A stretch of DNA of 64,000 bases from Microvirga solisilvae (GTDB taxonomy: Bacteria > Pseudomonadota > Alphaproteobacteria > Rhizobiales > Beijerinckiaceae), in the NCBI RefSeq assembly GCF_022808595.1, contig NZ_JAKUCN010000004.1:1-64000 (forward strand), given 5' to 3'. A program made the translations under genes and the position numbers. The notes under the pieces were generated by a model. It was not told the DNA's origin. It saw nothing but the letters and a program-made list of their open reading frames with translations, and did no database searches. Numbering within the stretch: position 1 is the first letter of the stretch; every line of letters begins with the position of its first letter. Positions 24,933 to 32,859 of the stretch are shown here, piece after piece.

Positions 24933-25631
24933 TTACACCACCTTCAGGCGGATATCTCCCAAGCCTTCGATGGATCCCACCATCGTTTGGCCTTTCGTGA
25001 CGGCGCCAACCCCTTCGGGCGTACCCGCAAAGATCACGTCACCGGGCGCAAGCTCGAAATAAGAGGAGAGATAGGCGATCTGCTCGGCAACCGACCAGAT
25101 CATGTCCGACAGGTCGGCCTTCTGCTTCACGGTGCCGTCGACGGACAGCGAGATCGCTCCCTTGGCAGGATGCCCGACTTTCGATGCCGGATGGATCGGG
25201 CCCAGAGGGCCTGAAAAATCGGCCGCTTTGCCGAGCTCCCAGGAGCGGCGCAGCTGCTTGGCCTCGTCCTGGAGATCGCGGCGGGTCATGTCGAGGCCGA
25301 TTGCATAGCCGAACACATGGTCGAGCGCCTGGGCCACGGGGATGTCCTTGCCGCCCTTGGCGAGAGTGACCACCAGCTCGATCTCGAAGTGATAGTTCTG
25401 GGTCTTCGGCGGGTAGGGGTGATCGATCGTCTGGCCTTCCGGCACGACCTGCAGGGCGTCGGCTGGTTTCATGAAGAAGAACGGCGGCTCGCGGGTCGGA
25501 TCGCCCCCCATCTCGCGGGCGTGGGCGGCATAGTTGCGGCCTACGCAATAGACACGCCTGACCGGGAAAAGATCGCTGGAGCCGGCAATCGGGAGCGCCG
25601 TGACGGGGGGAGTGGGAATCGCATAGGCCAT
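24933..25631 (-). CDS. Fumarylacetoacetate hydrolase family protein
   Basis: Protein of 232 residues with the FAH C-terminal-domain fold: VYCVGRNYAAHAREMG near the N-terminus, FFFMKPADAL, the metal-binding glutamates in HFEIELVV, and the C-terminal GDVIFAGTPEGVG. Members are acylpyruvases, oxaloacetate decarboxylases or hydratase/isomerases of catechol pathways; the length and VGRNY/AGTPEGVG motifs fit the short acylpyruvase-like group. Start at ATG 25631 (MAYAIPTP), since the frame up to 25844 would overlap the divergent gene. Divergent from the FAD-linked oxidase gene by 111 bases. Confidence 0.82.
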   Translation of the reverse strand: MAYAIPTPPVTALPIAGSSDLFPVRRVYCVGRNYAAHAREMGGDPTREPPFFFMKPADALQVVPEGQTIDHPYPPKTQNYHFEIELVVTLAKGGKDIPVAQALDHVFGYAIGLDMTRRDLQDEAKQLRRSWELGKAADFSGPLGPIHPASKVGHPAKGAISLSVDGTVKQKADLSDMIWSVAEQIAYLSSYFELAPGDVIFAGTPEGVGAVTKGQTMVGSIEGLGDIRLKVV

Positions 25632-25742
25632 GAGGGTTTTCTGGCTTTCCTGATGAAGAGGCAGAGAGGTCTTTCCTCTACCTACACCTTGCGGTTTCCA
25701 CGACAAGACGTCATGAACGAAGCCTCCACATGAGGAATGGCA

Positions 25743-27197
25743 ATGACCGCATATGGCAGCATCGGCACGGCTCTTGTCCAGGTTCTGACGAACAGGCTCG
25801 GCGAGGCCTATGTGCTGACGGCCGCCGGCGACATCGAAGGTCACATCACCGAGGCGCGCGGCCTTTACCGTGGCGAGGCCCTAGCCGTGGTCAGACCTAA
25901 GAATCGTGACGAAGTTGCGTTCGTGCTGAAAGAGTGCGCGAAGGCCGGTGTGCCTGTCGTACCGCAGGGCGGTAATACCGGGCTCGTCGGCGGCGGTGTG
26001 CCCTATGGCGGTGTAGTGCTCTCGCTCGCGCGCCTCGACAAGGTGCGCGAGATCGATCCGATCAATGCCACGATCACGGTTGAGGCTGGCTGTATTCTGA
26101 AAGCGGTGCAGGATGCGGCAAACGACGCGGGTTATCTTTTTCCTTTGTCGCTGGCATCCGAAGGATCGTGCCGCATCGGCGGGAATCTGGCCACCAATGC
26201 AGGCGGCACTGCCGTTCTGCGCTACGGCAACATGCGCGATCTGACGCTCGGTCTAGAAGTTGTGCTCGCGGACGGCCGTGTCTGGGATGGTCTCAAAGGC
26301 CTGCGCAAGGACAACACCGGTTACGATTTGAAGGATCTGTTCATCGGATCAGAAGGCACACTCGGAATCATCACAGCGGCGGTACTCAAGCTCTTCCCGA
26401 AGCCGTATTCGCGCGTCACGGCCTTCATCGGCTGCTCCTCTCCCTATGATGCGCTCAAGGTGTTCCAGCGCCTGCGGGAAGCGACAGGCGATCAGCTCAC
26501 CGCATTCGAGTATGTGCCCGAGTTCGGAATTGAGATTGTGCTCAAGCACATGCCGGGCTCGATCCGCCCACTCGCCGAGAAGCACAATTCATATGCCTTG
26601 ATTGAGCTCTCCTCGCCGCAGAAGGATGCGGATCTGCAGGGTCAGCTCGAAGCCGTACTAGGCGAGGCTTTCGAGGAAGGTCTGGTGCAGGATGCCGTCA
26701 TTGGTTCAAGCGAGGCGCAGAGCCAGGCGTTGTGGGGCTTGCGCGAACATCTCTCCGAGGTGCAGCGAATGGAAGGCGGCTCCATCAAGCACGATGTGGC
26801 GGTGCCGGTCTCGCGCGTGGCCGAGTTCATCGATATCGCGACGAAGGCCTGCGAGACTGAGATGCCGGGCGTGCGCGTCTGTGCCTTCGGTCACTTCGGT
26901 GATGGGAACATTCACTTCAATCTCACTCAACCTGTCGGCATGGACAAGGCTGCGTATCTCAGTGAGTGGGAACGCTTCAACCGGATCGTGCATGACATCG
27001 TCCATGGCGTGAACGGATCGATCTCCGCTGAGCATGGCGTCGGCCTTATCAAGCGCGATGAGCTAGTGCTCTATAAGGATGCGGTCGCGCTCGATCTCAT
27101 GCGCAGCCTCAAGCGTGCCCTCGATCCTCAGAACATCCTCAATCCAGGCAAGGTTGTCTCCATCGGAGACAATGCGCCTGCGGCTCTGCCAAAATAA
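25743..27197 (+). CDS. FAD-linked 2-hydroxyacid dehydrogenase (GlcD/D2HGDH type)
   Basis: Flavoprotein of 484 residues. The PCMH FAD-binding domain shows PQGGNTGLVGGG near residue 75 and GGNLATNAGGT; the C-terminal FAD-oxidase domain shows FGHFGDGNIHFN and the final EHGVGLIKR. This layout is shared by D-2-hydroxyglutarate dehydrogenase, D-lactate dehydrogenase and GlcD; the exact substrate is not decidable by eye. ATG 25743 is preferred to 25737 because GAGGA at 25732-25736 is 6 bases before it. A PfkB sugar kinase gene follows 8 bases later. Confidence 0.85.
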   Translation: MTAYGSIGTALVQVLTNRLGEAYVLTAAGDIEGHITEARGLYRGEALAVVRPKNRDEVAFVLKECAKAGVPVVPQGGNTGLVGGGVPYGGVVLSLARLDKVREIDPINATITVEAGCILKAVQDAANDAGYLFPLSLASEGSCRIGGNLATNAGGTAVLRYGNMRDLTLGLEVVLADGRVWDGLKGLRKDNTGYDLKDLFIGSEGTLGIITAAVLKLFPKPYSRVTAFIGCSSPYDALKVFQRLREATGDQLTAFEYVPEFGIEIVLKHMPGSIRPLAEKHNSYALIELSSPQKDADLQGQLEAVLGEAFEEGLVQDAVIGSSEAQSQALWGLREHLSEVQRMEGGSIKHDVAVPVSRVAEFIDIATKACETEMPGVRVCAFGHFGDGNIHFNLTQPVGMDKAAYLSEWERFNRIVHDIVHGVNGSISAEHGVGLIKRDELVLYKDAVALDLMRSLKRALDPQNILNPGKVVSIGDNAPAALPK

Positions 27198-27205
27198 GGT
27201 CTGTC

Positions 27206-28132
27206 ATGAAAAGCATCGATCTTCTCACCTTCGGCGAACCTTTGATGGAATTTGCGGAGGTGCAGCGCAATGGCGAGCGCCTCTACCTGCCGGGCTTTGG
27301 AGGCGATGTGTCCAACACCGCCGTTGCGGCCGCACGCCAGGGTGCGAAGGCTGCGATCTTCACGGCTCTTGGCCGCGATTTCTTCGGGCAGGATTTTCTC
27401 GATCTCTGGCATCGTGAAGGAATCGACTGCTCTTCCGTCATCCTGCGCAAGGATGGTCGCACCGGTGCCTATTTCATCAGCTATGGTGCAGAGGGGCATG
27501 TTTTCTCCTATGCCCGCGCCGGTTCGGCGGCGAGCCTGATCACTGTCGATGAGCTGCCTCTGGTCCAGATCGCCTCTGCGCGTATCCTGCACGCATCGGG
27601 CATTACGCAGGCCATTTCGGAAAGTTGCACCGATGCTGTCTTCGTAGCCATTCAGCATGCTAAGGCAAATGGCACGGTGGTGAGCTACGACACGAATCTT
27701 CGCCTGAAGCTCTGGCCGCTGGAGCGCGCCCGCGCCATCATTCATGGCGCGTCCGCCCTATCGGATATCCTGCTGCCAGGCCTAGACGATGCGCGACAGC
27801 TCACCGGACTGGAACGGCCTGAAGATGTCTGCGCTTTCTATCTCAATCTCGGTTGCGGCGTAGTAGCTCTGACCATGGGCAAGAACGGCACGATGGTCGC
27901 CACGAAGGAGAGGCTGGACGTAATCGCCGCAAAGCCGGTCGAGGCTATTGATGCGACAGGTGCAGGCGATACGTTTGACGGCGCCTTCCTCGCCGAGTGG
28001 CTCGTGCATCGCGATCCGTTCCGCGCAGCGGCCTATGCCAATGCGGCTGCAGCTTTGTCCACTCTGGGTCACGGTGCTGTTGCACCCATTCCACAACGCG
28101 CCAAGGTCGAGGGCTTTCTTCAGGGTGCATGA
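27206..28132 (+). CDS. PfkB-family sugar kinase, 2-keto-3-deoxygluconate kinase type
   Basis: Protein of 308 residues of the ribokinase/PfkB superfamily. It has the N-terminal LTFGEPLMEFAE, the substrate-site glycines in LPGFGGDVSNTAVAAARQG, and the C-terminal signature DATGAGDTFDGAF with catalytic Asp near residue 253. The GGDVSNTA form is typical of KdgK, which phosphorylates 2-keto-3-deoxygluconate in Entner-Doudoroff-type sugar acid catabolism. It is co-transcribed with the preceding FAD-linked dehydrogenase; no KDPG aldolase gene is nearby. Confidence 0.8.
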   Translation: MKSIDLLTFGEPLMEFAEVQRNGERLYLPGFGGDVSNTAVAAARQGAKAAIFTALGRDFFGQDFLDLWHREGIDCSSVILRKDGRTGAYFISYGAEGHVFSYARAGSAASLITVDELPLVQIASARILHASGITQAISESCTDAVFVAIQHAKANGTVVSYDTNLRLKLWPLERARAIIHGASALSDILLPGLDDARQLTGLERPEDVCAFYLNLGCGVVALTMGKNGTMVATKERLDVIAAKPVEAIDATGAGDTFDGAFLAEWLVHRDPFRAAAYANAAAALSTLGHGAVAPIPQRAKVEGFLQGA

Positions 28133-28133
28133 A

Positions 28134-28162
28134 AACGGCGGGCTCGAATGGCCCGCCGTTAA
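28134..28162. terminator. Terminator between sugar kinase and DUF4142 gene
   Basis: Perfect 10-bp stem AACGGCGGGC (28134-28143) / GCCCGCCGTT (28151-28160). On the minus strand TTTTC follows, on the plus strand only TTAAAG, so it serves the leftward DUF4142 gene best. Confidence 0.65.
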
Positions 28163-28185
28163 AGTTCTCACATCAGCAAGATCGC

Positions 28186-29010
28186 TTAGCGGCGACGGCT
28201 TGCCGTGCCGCCCGGAAGGCGGCGGGTTTCTGCAAGGTGATGCTCGATATGCGGCACTACGGAAGCCGCGAACTGGCGCAGGGACGGATCGCCCCCGGAC
28301 TGAGCATAGCTGGCGTGCAGGTTCAAGGCCTCCTGGTGCGCTGCACGCTGATACTGACCGTAGAGACGATCGAATTGCGTGCCGGACGTGGAGGCGAGCT
28401 GGTTCAGCATAGCCATCTTTTCAGGACTGAGCGGCATGGCGACGCGAACCTGGCTCACGGAGCCAGTGGCCTGCACATCGGTCGCTGTTCCCGCTGCTGC
28501 ACCGGTGGTTGCTCCGACGCCCGCACCCACGGCTGCGCCCACGGGGCCGCCAACCAACGCGCCGACACCAGCACCAGCCAGGGCGCCCGTGGCCGTGCCG
28601 CCAGCAGTGCCGGGAGCTGCAGTGGCTGCTGCTCCTGCGGTGGTGCCGGCAGCCGCACCGACGCCGGCGCCTACGGCTGCGCCAACGGGACCACCGATGA
28701 GAGCACCAATTCCTGCGCCGGCAAGCGTGCCGCTCAGCGAACCGGCAATGAACTCACCGGATGCGTTATAGACCGGGCGTCCGCCATTCAGCGCCTGGCT
28801 GGTCATGCCGTGATCGCGGATCATCTCGGTTGCGAAGCGGCGAACATTGGCGTTGCGCGAACGCTCGAGAGCAAGCTGGCTCGATGCGATTTCGAAAGCA
28901 TCGCCCTGGGCCGCCATCATGCGATAGGTTGAGCTATCCATCACCGTTTGAGAGAAAGCGGGAGCAGAGATGGATGCAAGCAGAGCTACAAGAGCAACAT
29001 GCTTCTTCAT
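28186..29010 (-). CDS. DUF4142 protein with a tandem glycine-zipper insertion
   Basis: Secreted or envelope protein of 274 residues with a signal peptide (about 1-20, PAFS). The DUF4142 helical (ferritin-like) domain is split: its first part (about 22-75, EIASSQLALERSRNANVRRFA) and second part (about 190-262, MLNQLASTSGTQFDRLY, AQSGGDPSLRQFA) flank about 110 residues of glycine/alanine repeats. The insert has two near-identical zipper units (about 97-120 and 145-168, each with GGPVGAAVGAGVGA). Glycine zippers usually insert in or span membranes. A perfect EcfG-type promoter lies upstream, so it probably belongs to the general stress response. Confidence 0.82.
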   Translation of the reverse strand: MKKHVALVALLASISAPAFSQTVMDSSTYRMMAAQGDAFEIASSQLALERSRNANVRRFATEMIRDHGMTSQALNGGRPVYNASGEFIAGSLSGTLAGAGIGALIGGPVGAAVGAGVGAAAGTTAGAAATAAPGTAGGTATGALAGAGVGALVGGPVGAAVGAGVGATTGAAAGTATDVQATGSVSQVRVAMPLSPEKMAMLNQLASTSGTQFDRLYGQYQRAAHQEALNLHASYAQSGGDPSLRQFAASVVPHIEHHLAETRRLPGGTASRRR

Positions 29011-29096
29011 GGTGGAACTCCTCTGTGTAAGGCGCAGAACACCGTGCGAAGCCTGTGGGGCTTGCTACGATCATAGGTGGCTGCTGTACCCCCTTC

Positions 29097-29121
29097 AACG
29101 AGGAGCGATCTGAGCGGTTCC
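29097..29121 (-). promoter_or_regulatory. EcfG (general stress) promoter of the DUF4142 gene
   Basis: On the minus strand GGAAC (29121-29117), 16-base spacer, CGTT (29100-29097): an exact match to the alphaproteobacterial EcfG consensus. It lies about 87 bases before the ATG at 29010. Confidence 0.75.
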
Positions 29122-29213
29122 AGAAAAGGAAAAGATATCGCTGCCAAGCTCAATTCATGAATTCATGCCAAGCTTGTGGTGCGAGAAAGGTATCAATCCT
29201 ATCTTTGCGAAGG

Positions 29214-29693
29214 CTAGGACATGGCGATCGCCACGGCTTCCACAGCCTTGGCCAGAGCTTTCGGTTCGACTGAGAAAACGGCGTGCGGTGTGCCGGCTGC
29301 AGCCCACACGATGTCGTGCGCGAGAAGATCGGGATCGATGAAGGTCTTCATCGGACGATCATGACCGAAAGGCGGAATGCCGCCGATGGCGAAGCCCGTC
29401 CAGTCGCGCACAATGCGCGCATCCGGTCGTGTGAGAGCTTCACCGATGCTGTGCGCTACGCCGTCCTGATCGACACGGTTCTTGCCGGATACGAGTAGCA
29501 GATATGGCGTACCGCTTGCGGCGCCCTGGAACACCAGCGACTTGACGATCTGCGCTACGTCGCAGTCGCAGGCTGCGGCCGCTTCCTCTGCGGTGCGCGT
29601 CGATTGCGGCATTGCACGGACGTGAATCTCCAGCCCGAGTTTGGCCGCGAAATCCTTGACCTTCCGCGAACTCGTTGAAAGCGGTGCATTCAT
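29214..29693 (-). CDS. YbaK/ProX-type aminoacyl-tRNA deacylase
   Basis: Protein of 159 residues of the YbaK/prolyl-tRNA synthetase INS superfamily, which hydrolyses mischarged aminoacyl-tRNA. Visible family features are the catalytic-lysine region AQIVKSLVF near residue 50, GFAIGGIPPFGH near 103 and DIVWAAAGTPHAVF near the C-terminus. The tRNA or amino acid specificity cannot be told. The start overlaps the stop of the upstream metallophosphoesterase gene by 4 bases (ATGA). Confidence 0.88.
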   Translation of the reverse strand: MNAPLSTSSRKVKDFAAKLGLEIHVRAMPQSTRTAEEAAAACDCDVAQIVKSLVFQGAASGTPYLLLVSGKNRVDQDGVAHSIGEALTRPDARIVRDWTGFAIGGIPPFGHDRPMKTFIDPDLLAHDIVWAAAGTPHAVFSVEPKALAKAVEAVAIAMS

Positions 29694-30604
29694 GGTTGCG
29701 CCTGGGTCTGTCTGATGCGGGCGAGCGAGAGCATGCCCATGCCGCCGACCGTGCCATCGGGATTCAGGCCTCGCAATTCCGCCGTCAGCAGAAAGCCTGT
29801 CTCGTCGCGATCGATGGTGAAGAGGTGATAGCCGGCCTTGTGCGTCAGCGTTCCACCGCGTGCGGAGGCAGAAGGCGCACCGACGATGGGAACGGGCCCA
29901 CGCGGTCCGTCGAAATGCGCGAGCGAGCCCACATGGTTGTGGCCGTGCAGAATGAGTTCCGCGCCGACGCGCTTGATCATGCTCCCGAAGCGCTTGGCAT
30001 CGGTGAGCTCGCGCCCGGGATTCGCACCACCTACATGCGGCGGGTGGTGAATGAGCACGATGCGGAAGCAGGATGGATCTCGTCCCAGTTCGGCGAGCAT
30101 GGCCTCCACGTCTTTCGTCTGCTGCGAGCCGACGCGGCCGGTGGCGACGAAGGGCAATGTCGGAATGGCGGAGGAGAGGCCGATGATCGCGATCTGTCCG
30201 TAGCGGCGCAGATAAGGAAAGACGGCTTCGCGCCCGTTATCGCCGCGTGTCCATGGCCCGATCTTCTTGAGCAAACCTTCCAACGATCCACGCACATAGG
30301 CGTCGTGATTGCCGGGCACGAAGGTCACGCGGGATGGGTCGCCGAGGCTCTCCATGAATATGCGCGAGGTTTCCCATTCGTCGGGCAGGCCGATGTTGCA
30401 GGTGTCGCCGGTGCAGGTGATGTGATCGGGCTTCTGCGCATGGATGTCGGCGACGAGTTCCGCCAGGAGTTCCATGTCATGCAGATCTTGCCGGCTGCGG
30501 TGCCAGTTGTACCAGCCGGTCAGGCGCTTGCTCAAAAGCTGCTTCAGGCGGGGCCGGGGGAGGGGCCCGACGTGAGGGTCGGTGAGATGAGCGATGCGGA
30601 ACAT
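29690..30604 (-). CDS. Metallophosphoesterase (calcineurin-like)
   Basis: Protein of 304 residues with the full set of calcineurin-type metal ligands: LTDPHVG (Asp, His) near residue 6, TGDTCN, PGNHDAY, LIHHPPH and HGHNH. It resembles 3',5'-cAMP phosphodiesterase (CpdA)-type and related enzymes, but the substrate is unknown. I start at ATG 30604 (MFRIAHLTD), the usual position just before the first strand; the frame to 30685 adds 27 residues with no match to the fold. Coupled to the YbaK gene. Confidence 0.85.
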   Translation of the reverse strand: MFRIAHLTDPHVGPLPRPRLKQLLSKRLTGWYNWHRSRQDLHDMELLAELVADIHAQKPDHITCTGDTCNIGLPDEWETSRIFMESLGDPSRVTFVPGNHDAYVRGSLEGLLKKIGPWTRGDNGREAVFPYLRRYGQIAIIGLSSAIPTLPFVATGRVGSQQTKDVEAMLAELGRDPSCFRIVLIHHPPHVGGANPGRELTDAKRFGSMIKRVGAELILHGHNHVGSLAHFDGPRGPVPIVGAPSASARGGTLTHKAGYHLFTIDRDETGFLLTAELRGLNPDGTVGGMGMLSLARIRQTQAQP

Positions 30605-30709
30605 GATGACCTGGTGCAAGTGAACTCGGGAGAGTTCGCCCGCGCCAAGCGCGTCGTCAAGCGTTGCCGCATCAGATGGCGGCAACGGCAGGGCAGAAAT
30701 TCTGCCGAA

Positions 30710-30829
30710 TTAGTACTGGGCGCCCGGGATCAGCGTCGAATAGATCGCGCGATCTTCCAGGTTGAGGGCCGGCTTCCAGGAGAAACGAGCCGAGCGGTTG
30801 AGACGGGACAGGAAAATGGTCAGAAACAT
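30710..30829 (-). CDS. Small ORF, 39 residues, hypothetical
   Basis: ATG at 30829 with AAAGG about 9 bases upstream, encoding MFLTIFLSRLNRSARFSWK and a further 20 residues ending LIPGAQY, then TAA. The short hydrophobic start and basic middle are followed by a polar tail. It lies in an otherwise empty gap upstream of the metallophosphoesterase gene and has alphaproteobacterial-looking codon use. I do not recognise a family. Confidence 0.4.
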   Translation of the reverse strand: MFLTIFLSRLNRSARFSWKPALNLEDRAIYSTLIPGAQY

Positions 30830-30962
30830 TGGAACACCTTTGGTTGGCGCTGTCTTAGACCTTAGTAGGGTGTCGGTCACGCGCTATTCCCATGGAGCAG
30901 CTATGCATGGGACGAATGTCTCCGTTCATCTTCCCGTAAGTTTCATGTGATCTATTCCGCCA

Positions 30963-31445
30963 ATGTCCGACTCTGCGCCTTCGAGCAAAGCCACCCGTTT
31001 CCTGACCTGGGGCTTGCATACCTATTGGCGCTTCGCCCGGGGCATGACTCTCGGGGTCCGGGCCGTCGTCCTCGACAGCCAGAACCGGGTCTTCCTGATC
31101 AGACATACCTATGTGCCCGGCTGGCACCTGCCCGGCGGAGGAGTGGAGACGGGGGAAACCGCCATCGACGCCCTGACCCGCGAGCTGGTGGAGGAGGCCT
31201 GCATCGTCCTCGACGAGCCGCCGGCCTTGGCGGGCGTCTTCTTCAACAGCCGGGTGTCGCGGCGCGACCATGTGCTGGTCTATGTGGCCCGCCGCTTCAC
31301 GGTTCTGGCTGAGAAGCAGCCTGACCGAGAGATCGCGGAGGCCGGGTTCTTTCCCCTCGACAACCTGCCCGAGGGCACGACGGCGGCGACCCGCCGACGC
31401 CTTGCCGAAATTCTCGAGGGCCAAGCCCCGTCGGCGACCTGGTAG
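30963..31445 (+). CDS. Nudix hydrolase
   Basis: Protein of 160 residues with a Nudix box GGGVETGETAIDALTRELVE at about 58-77 followed by EA; the REL-EE metal ligands are intact, while the usual glycine after EE is shifted to Ala-Cys. The preceding HLPGG is typical. The N-terminus has an aromatic stretch (LTWGLHTYWRFARGMTLGVRAV) seen in a membrane-associated-looking subgroup. Substrate unknown. Single gene. Confidence 0.83.
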   Translation: MSDSAPSSKATRFLTWGLHTYWRFARGMTLGVRAVVLDSQNRVFLIRHTYVPGWHLPGGGVETGETAIDALTRELVEEACIVLDEPPALAGVFFNSRVSRRDHVLVYVARRFTVLAEKQPDREIAEAGFFPLDNLPEGTTAATRRRLAEILEGQAPSATW

Positions 31446-31603
31446 AAGAGTAGGGTTTGCGTGGCACCCGCGAGGCTGCTATGGCCAAGACCATAAAAGG
31501 AAACGCCGCACCCATGACCCGCATCCGGATTCAGCGACGACGACAGGGCTGACGCATTCGTCACGCCGCCCTTGTTGTCATTTCATGCGCTTTGAGTCCG
31601 TCC

Positions 31604-32113
31604 ATGACCGAGCTTTCCCTGATCATCCGTTCCGAGCAGCCCATCGATGCCGAGGCCATCGAGCGCCTTCATGAGCGCGCCTTCGGTCCAGGCCGCTTTG
31701 CCCGCACGGCTTCCCGCCTGCGGGAGGGCGCGGGCCATCATCTCGATCTCTCCTTCACCGCCATGGTGGGCACGCTGCTCGTCGGCTCCGTGCGCCTGAC
31801 GCCGGTGATGGCGGGCGAGGTGCCCGCTTTGATGCTGGGTCCGCTGACCGTCGAGCCTGCTTTCGAGAACCGTGGCATCGGCGCCGCTCTCATGCGCCGC
31901 TCGCTCGATGCGGCCAAGGCCAGCGGACACGCGCTGGTCCTGCTCGTGGGTGACGAGCCCTATTACAGCCGCTTCGGCTTCAAGCGCGTTCCGCCCCAGC
32001 CGCTGCAACTGCCCGGCCCGGTCAACCCGATGCGCTTCCTCGCCCTGGAGCTGGAGGAGGGAGCGCTTGCCCGCGCCAAGGGGATCGTCACGCCTCTGCC
32101 GAAGACGGCCTGA
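31604..32113 (+). CDS. GNAT family N-acetyltransferase (YhbS type)
   Basis: Protein of 169 residues. The acetyl-CoA binding motif A reads GPLTVEPAFENRGIGAALMR near residues 78-97 and the following GDEPYYSRFGFKR is the YhbS-type segment. Start at ATG 31604 (MTELSL); a TTG at 31592 is in frame but not supported. Acceptor substrate unknown. The ribosome site is weak. Downstream lies an 845-base gene-poor stretch with repeats. Confidence 0.83.
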   Translation: MTELSLIIRSEQPIDAEAIERLHERAFGPGRFARTASRLREGAGHHLDLSFTAMVGTLLVGSVRLTPVMAGEVPALMLGPLTVEPAFENRGIGAALMRRSLDAAKASGHALVLLVGDEPYYSRFGFKRVPPQPLQLPGPVNPMRFLALELEEGALARAKGIVTPLPKTA

Positions 32114-32155
32114 TTTCGGATTTTCTTGCGCCTGCCGGTCTCTTGGAACCTCCGT

Positions 32156-32257
32156 CCTCATCCTGAGGAGGCGCGTGATTGCCGTCTTTACGGATGTTTC
32201 GGTGCGCTCTGGAGCCTCCTTCGAGACGCATCCTCACGGCTGCTCCTCAGGATGAGG
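32156..32257. repeat. Dispersed palindromic repeat A, copy 1
   Basis: Bounded by a perfect 15-bp inverted repeat CCTCATCCTGAGGAG (32156-32170) / CTCCTCAGGATGAGG (32243-32257). The internal CTCCTTCGAGACG of the right half is also in copy 2 (43973-44070), while the matching left inner arm has decayed here. Could act as a terminator-like structure for the GNAT gene. Confidence 0.75.
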
Positions 32258-32549
32258 GCGGAGCGTGATCGAGCGATGGTTGTTCACCAGGAATTTGCAC
32301 GGCTTGTGAGATGTCAAAGAGCGAGCGGGAATGTTCTCGCGAGCGTGTGGCTCCGAGGTTTGGGGTGAGGGAGACGCGAGAGGTCGTCCGGTTCGCTTGT
32401 GAGAGTGAGAAGAACCTGACGGCCCCTCGCGCACGGTTCTTTTAGGCGGACACCGCGTCTTGCAACGATGGGCCTCCTGGGCCGGCTTGCGAGGCCGAAC
32501 CAGGACCGTTCCCGGCTCCATCATTCACGACGCCTCGCGAGCGCGCCCC

Positions 32550-32624
32550 TCATCGAGCCAGGACACCAACACATATAGCCAAGGTTAGGACCATTGTCAA
32601 GAACAAAAGCGGAACATTCCTCAT
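32550..32624 (-). CDS. Candidate 24-residue hydrophobic peptide
   Basis: ATG at 32624, with GGGAGGA (minus strand, within the left arm of repeat C) 6-8 bases upstream. It encodes MRNVPLLFLTMVLTLAICVG plus VLAR and a TGA stop: a single membrane-spanning stretch. The ribosome site comes from the repeat, so the reading frame may be fortuitous. No family recognised. Confidence 0.25.
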   Translation of the reverse strand: MRNVPLLFLTMVLTLAICVGVLAR

Positions 32625-32629
32625 AGGCC

Positions 32630-32859
32630 GTCCTCCCGGACGGTGCCGCCGAGCCGGGATCGCGTGTCGAATAAGGCTCTGGTCACCTCTCCCCGGTGGG
32701 GAGAGGTCGAGCGGAGCGAGGGTGAGGGGGTGAGACCTCTCCGGAAAGACCTGTAACCCCTCACCCGGACCTGACGGTCCGACCTCTCCCTCAGGGAGAG
32801 GTGACAAGCGCCACTCTGGTCCAACGATCCCGGGTTCTGCTCCGCAGCCCCGGGAGGAC
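32630..32859. repeat. Composite mosaic repeat C, copy 1, with repeat B inside
   Basis: Outer arms GTCCTCCCGG (32630-32639) and CCGGGAGGAC (32850-32859) are exact inverted repeats. Each end forms a hairpin. Between them lies repeat B, 32683-32804, bounded by TCACCTCTCC / GGAGAGGTGA and carrying internal hairpins. Compared with copy 3, both outer arms carry matching (compensatory) base changes. Confidence 0.75.

Noticed and set aside
30855-31424. Minus-strand frame over the Nudix gene
   Set aside because: The plus strand has a clear Nudix box; the opposite product is Arg/Gly/His-rich without a domain.
32263-32545. Possible RNA gene in the gene-poor gap
   Set aside because: I looked for a cloverleaf and for conserved tRNA boxes (GGTTCGA-type) and found none; several short stems exist but without a known pattern.
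32156-32859. Possible CRISPR array
   Set aside because: The repeats are palindromic and differ in type and spacing; there are no regular short direct repeats with unique spacers, and no cas genes.
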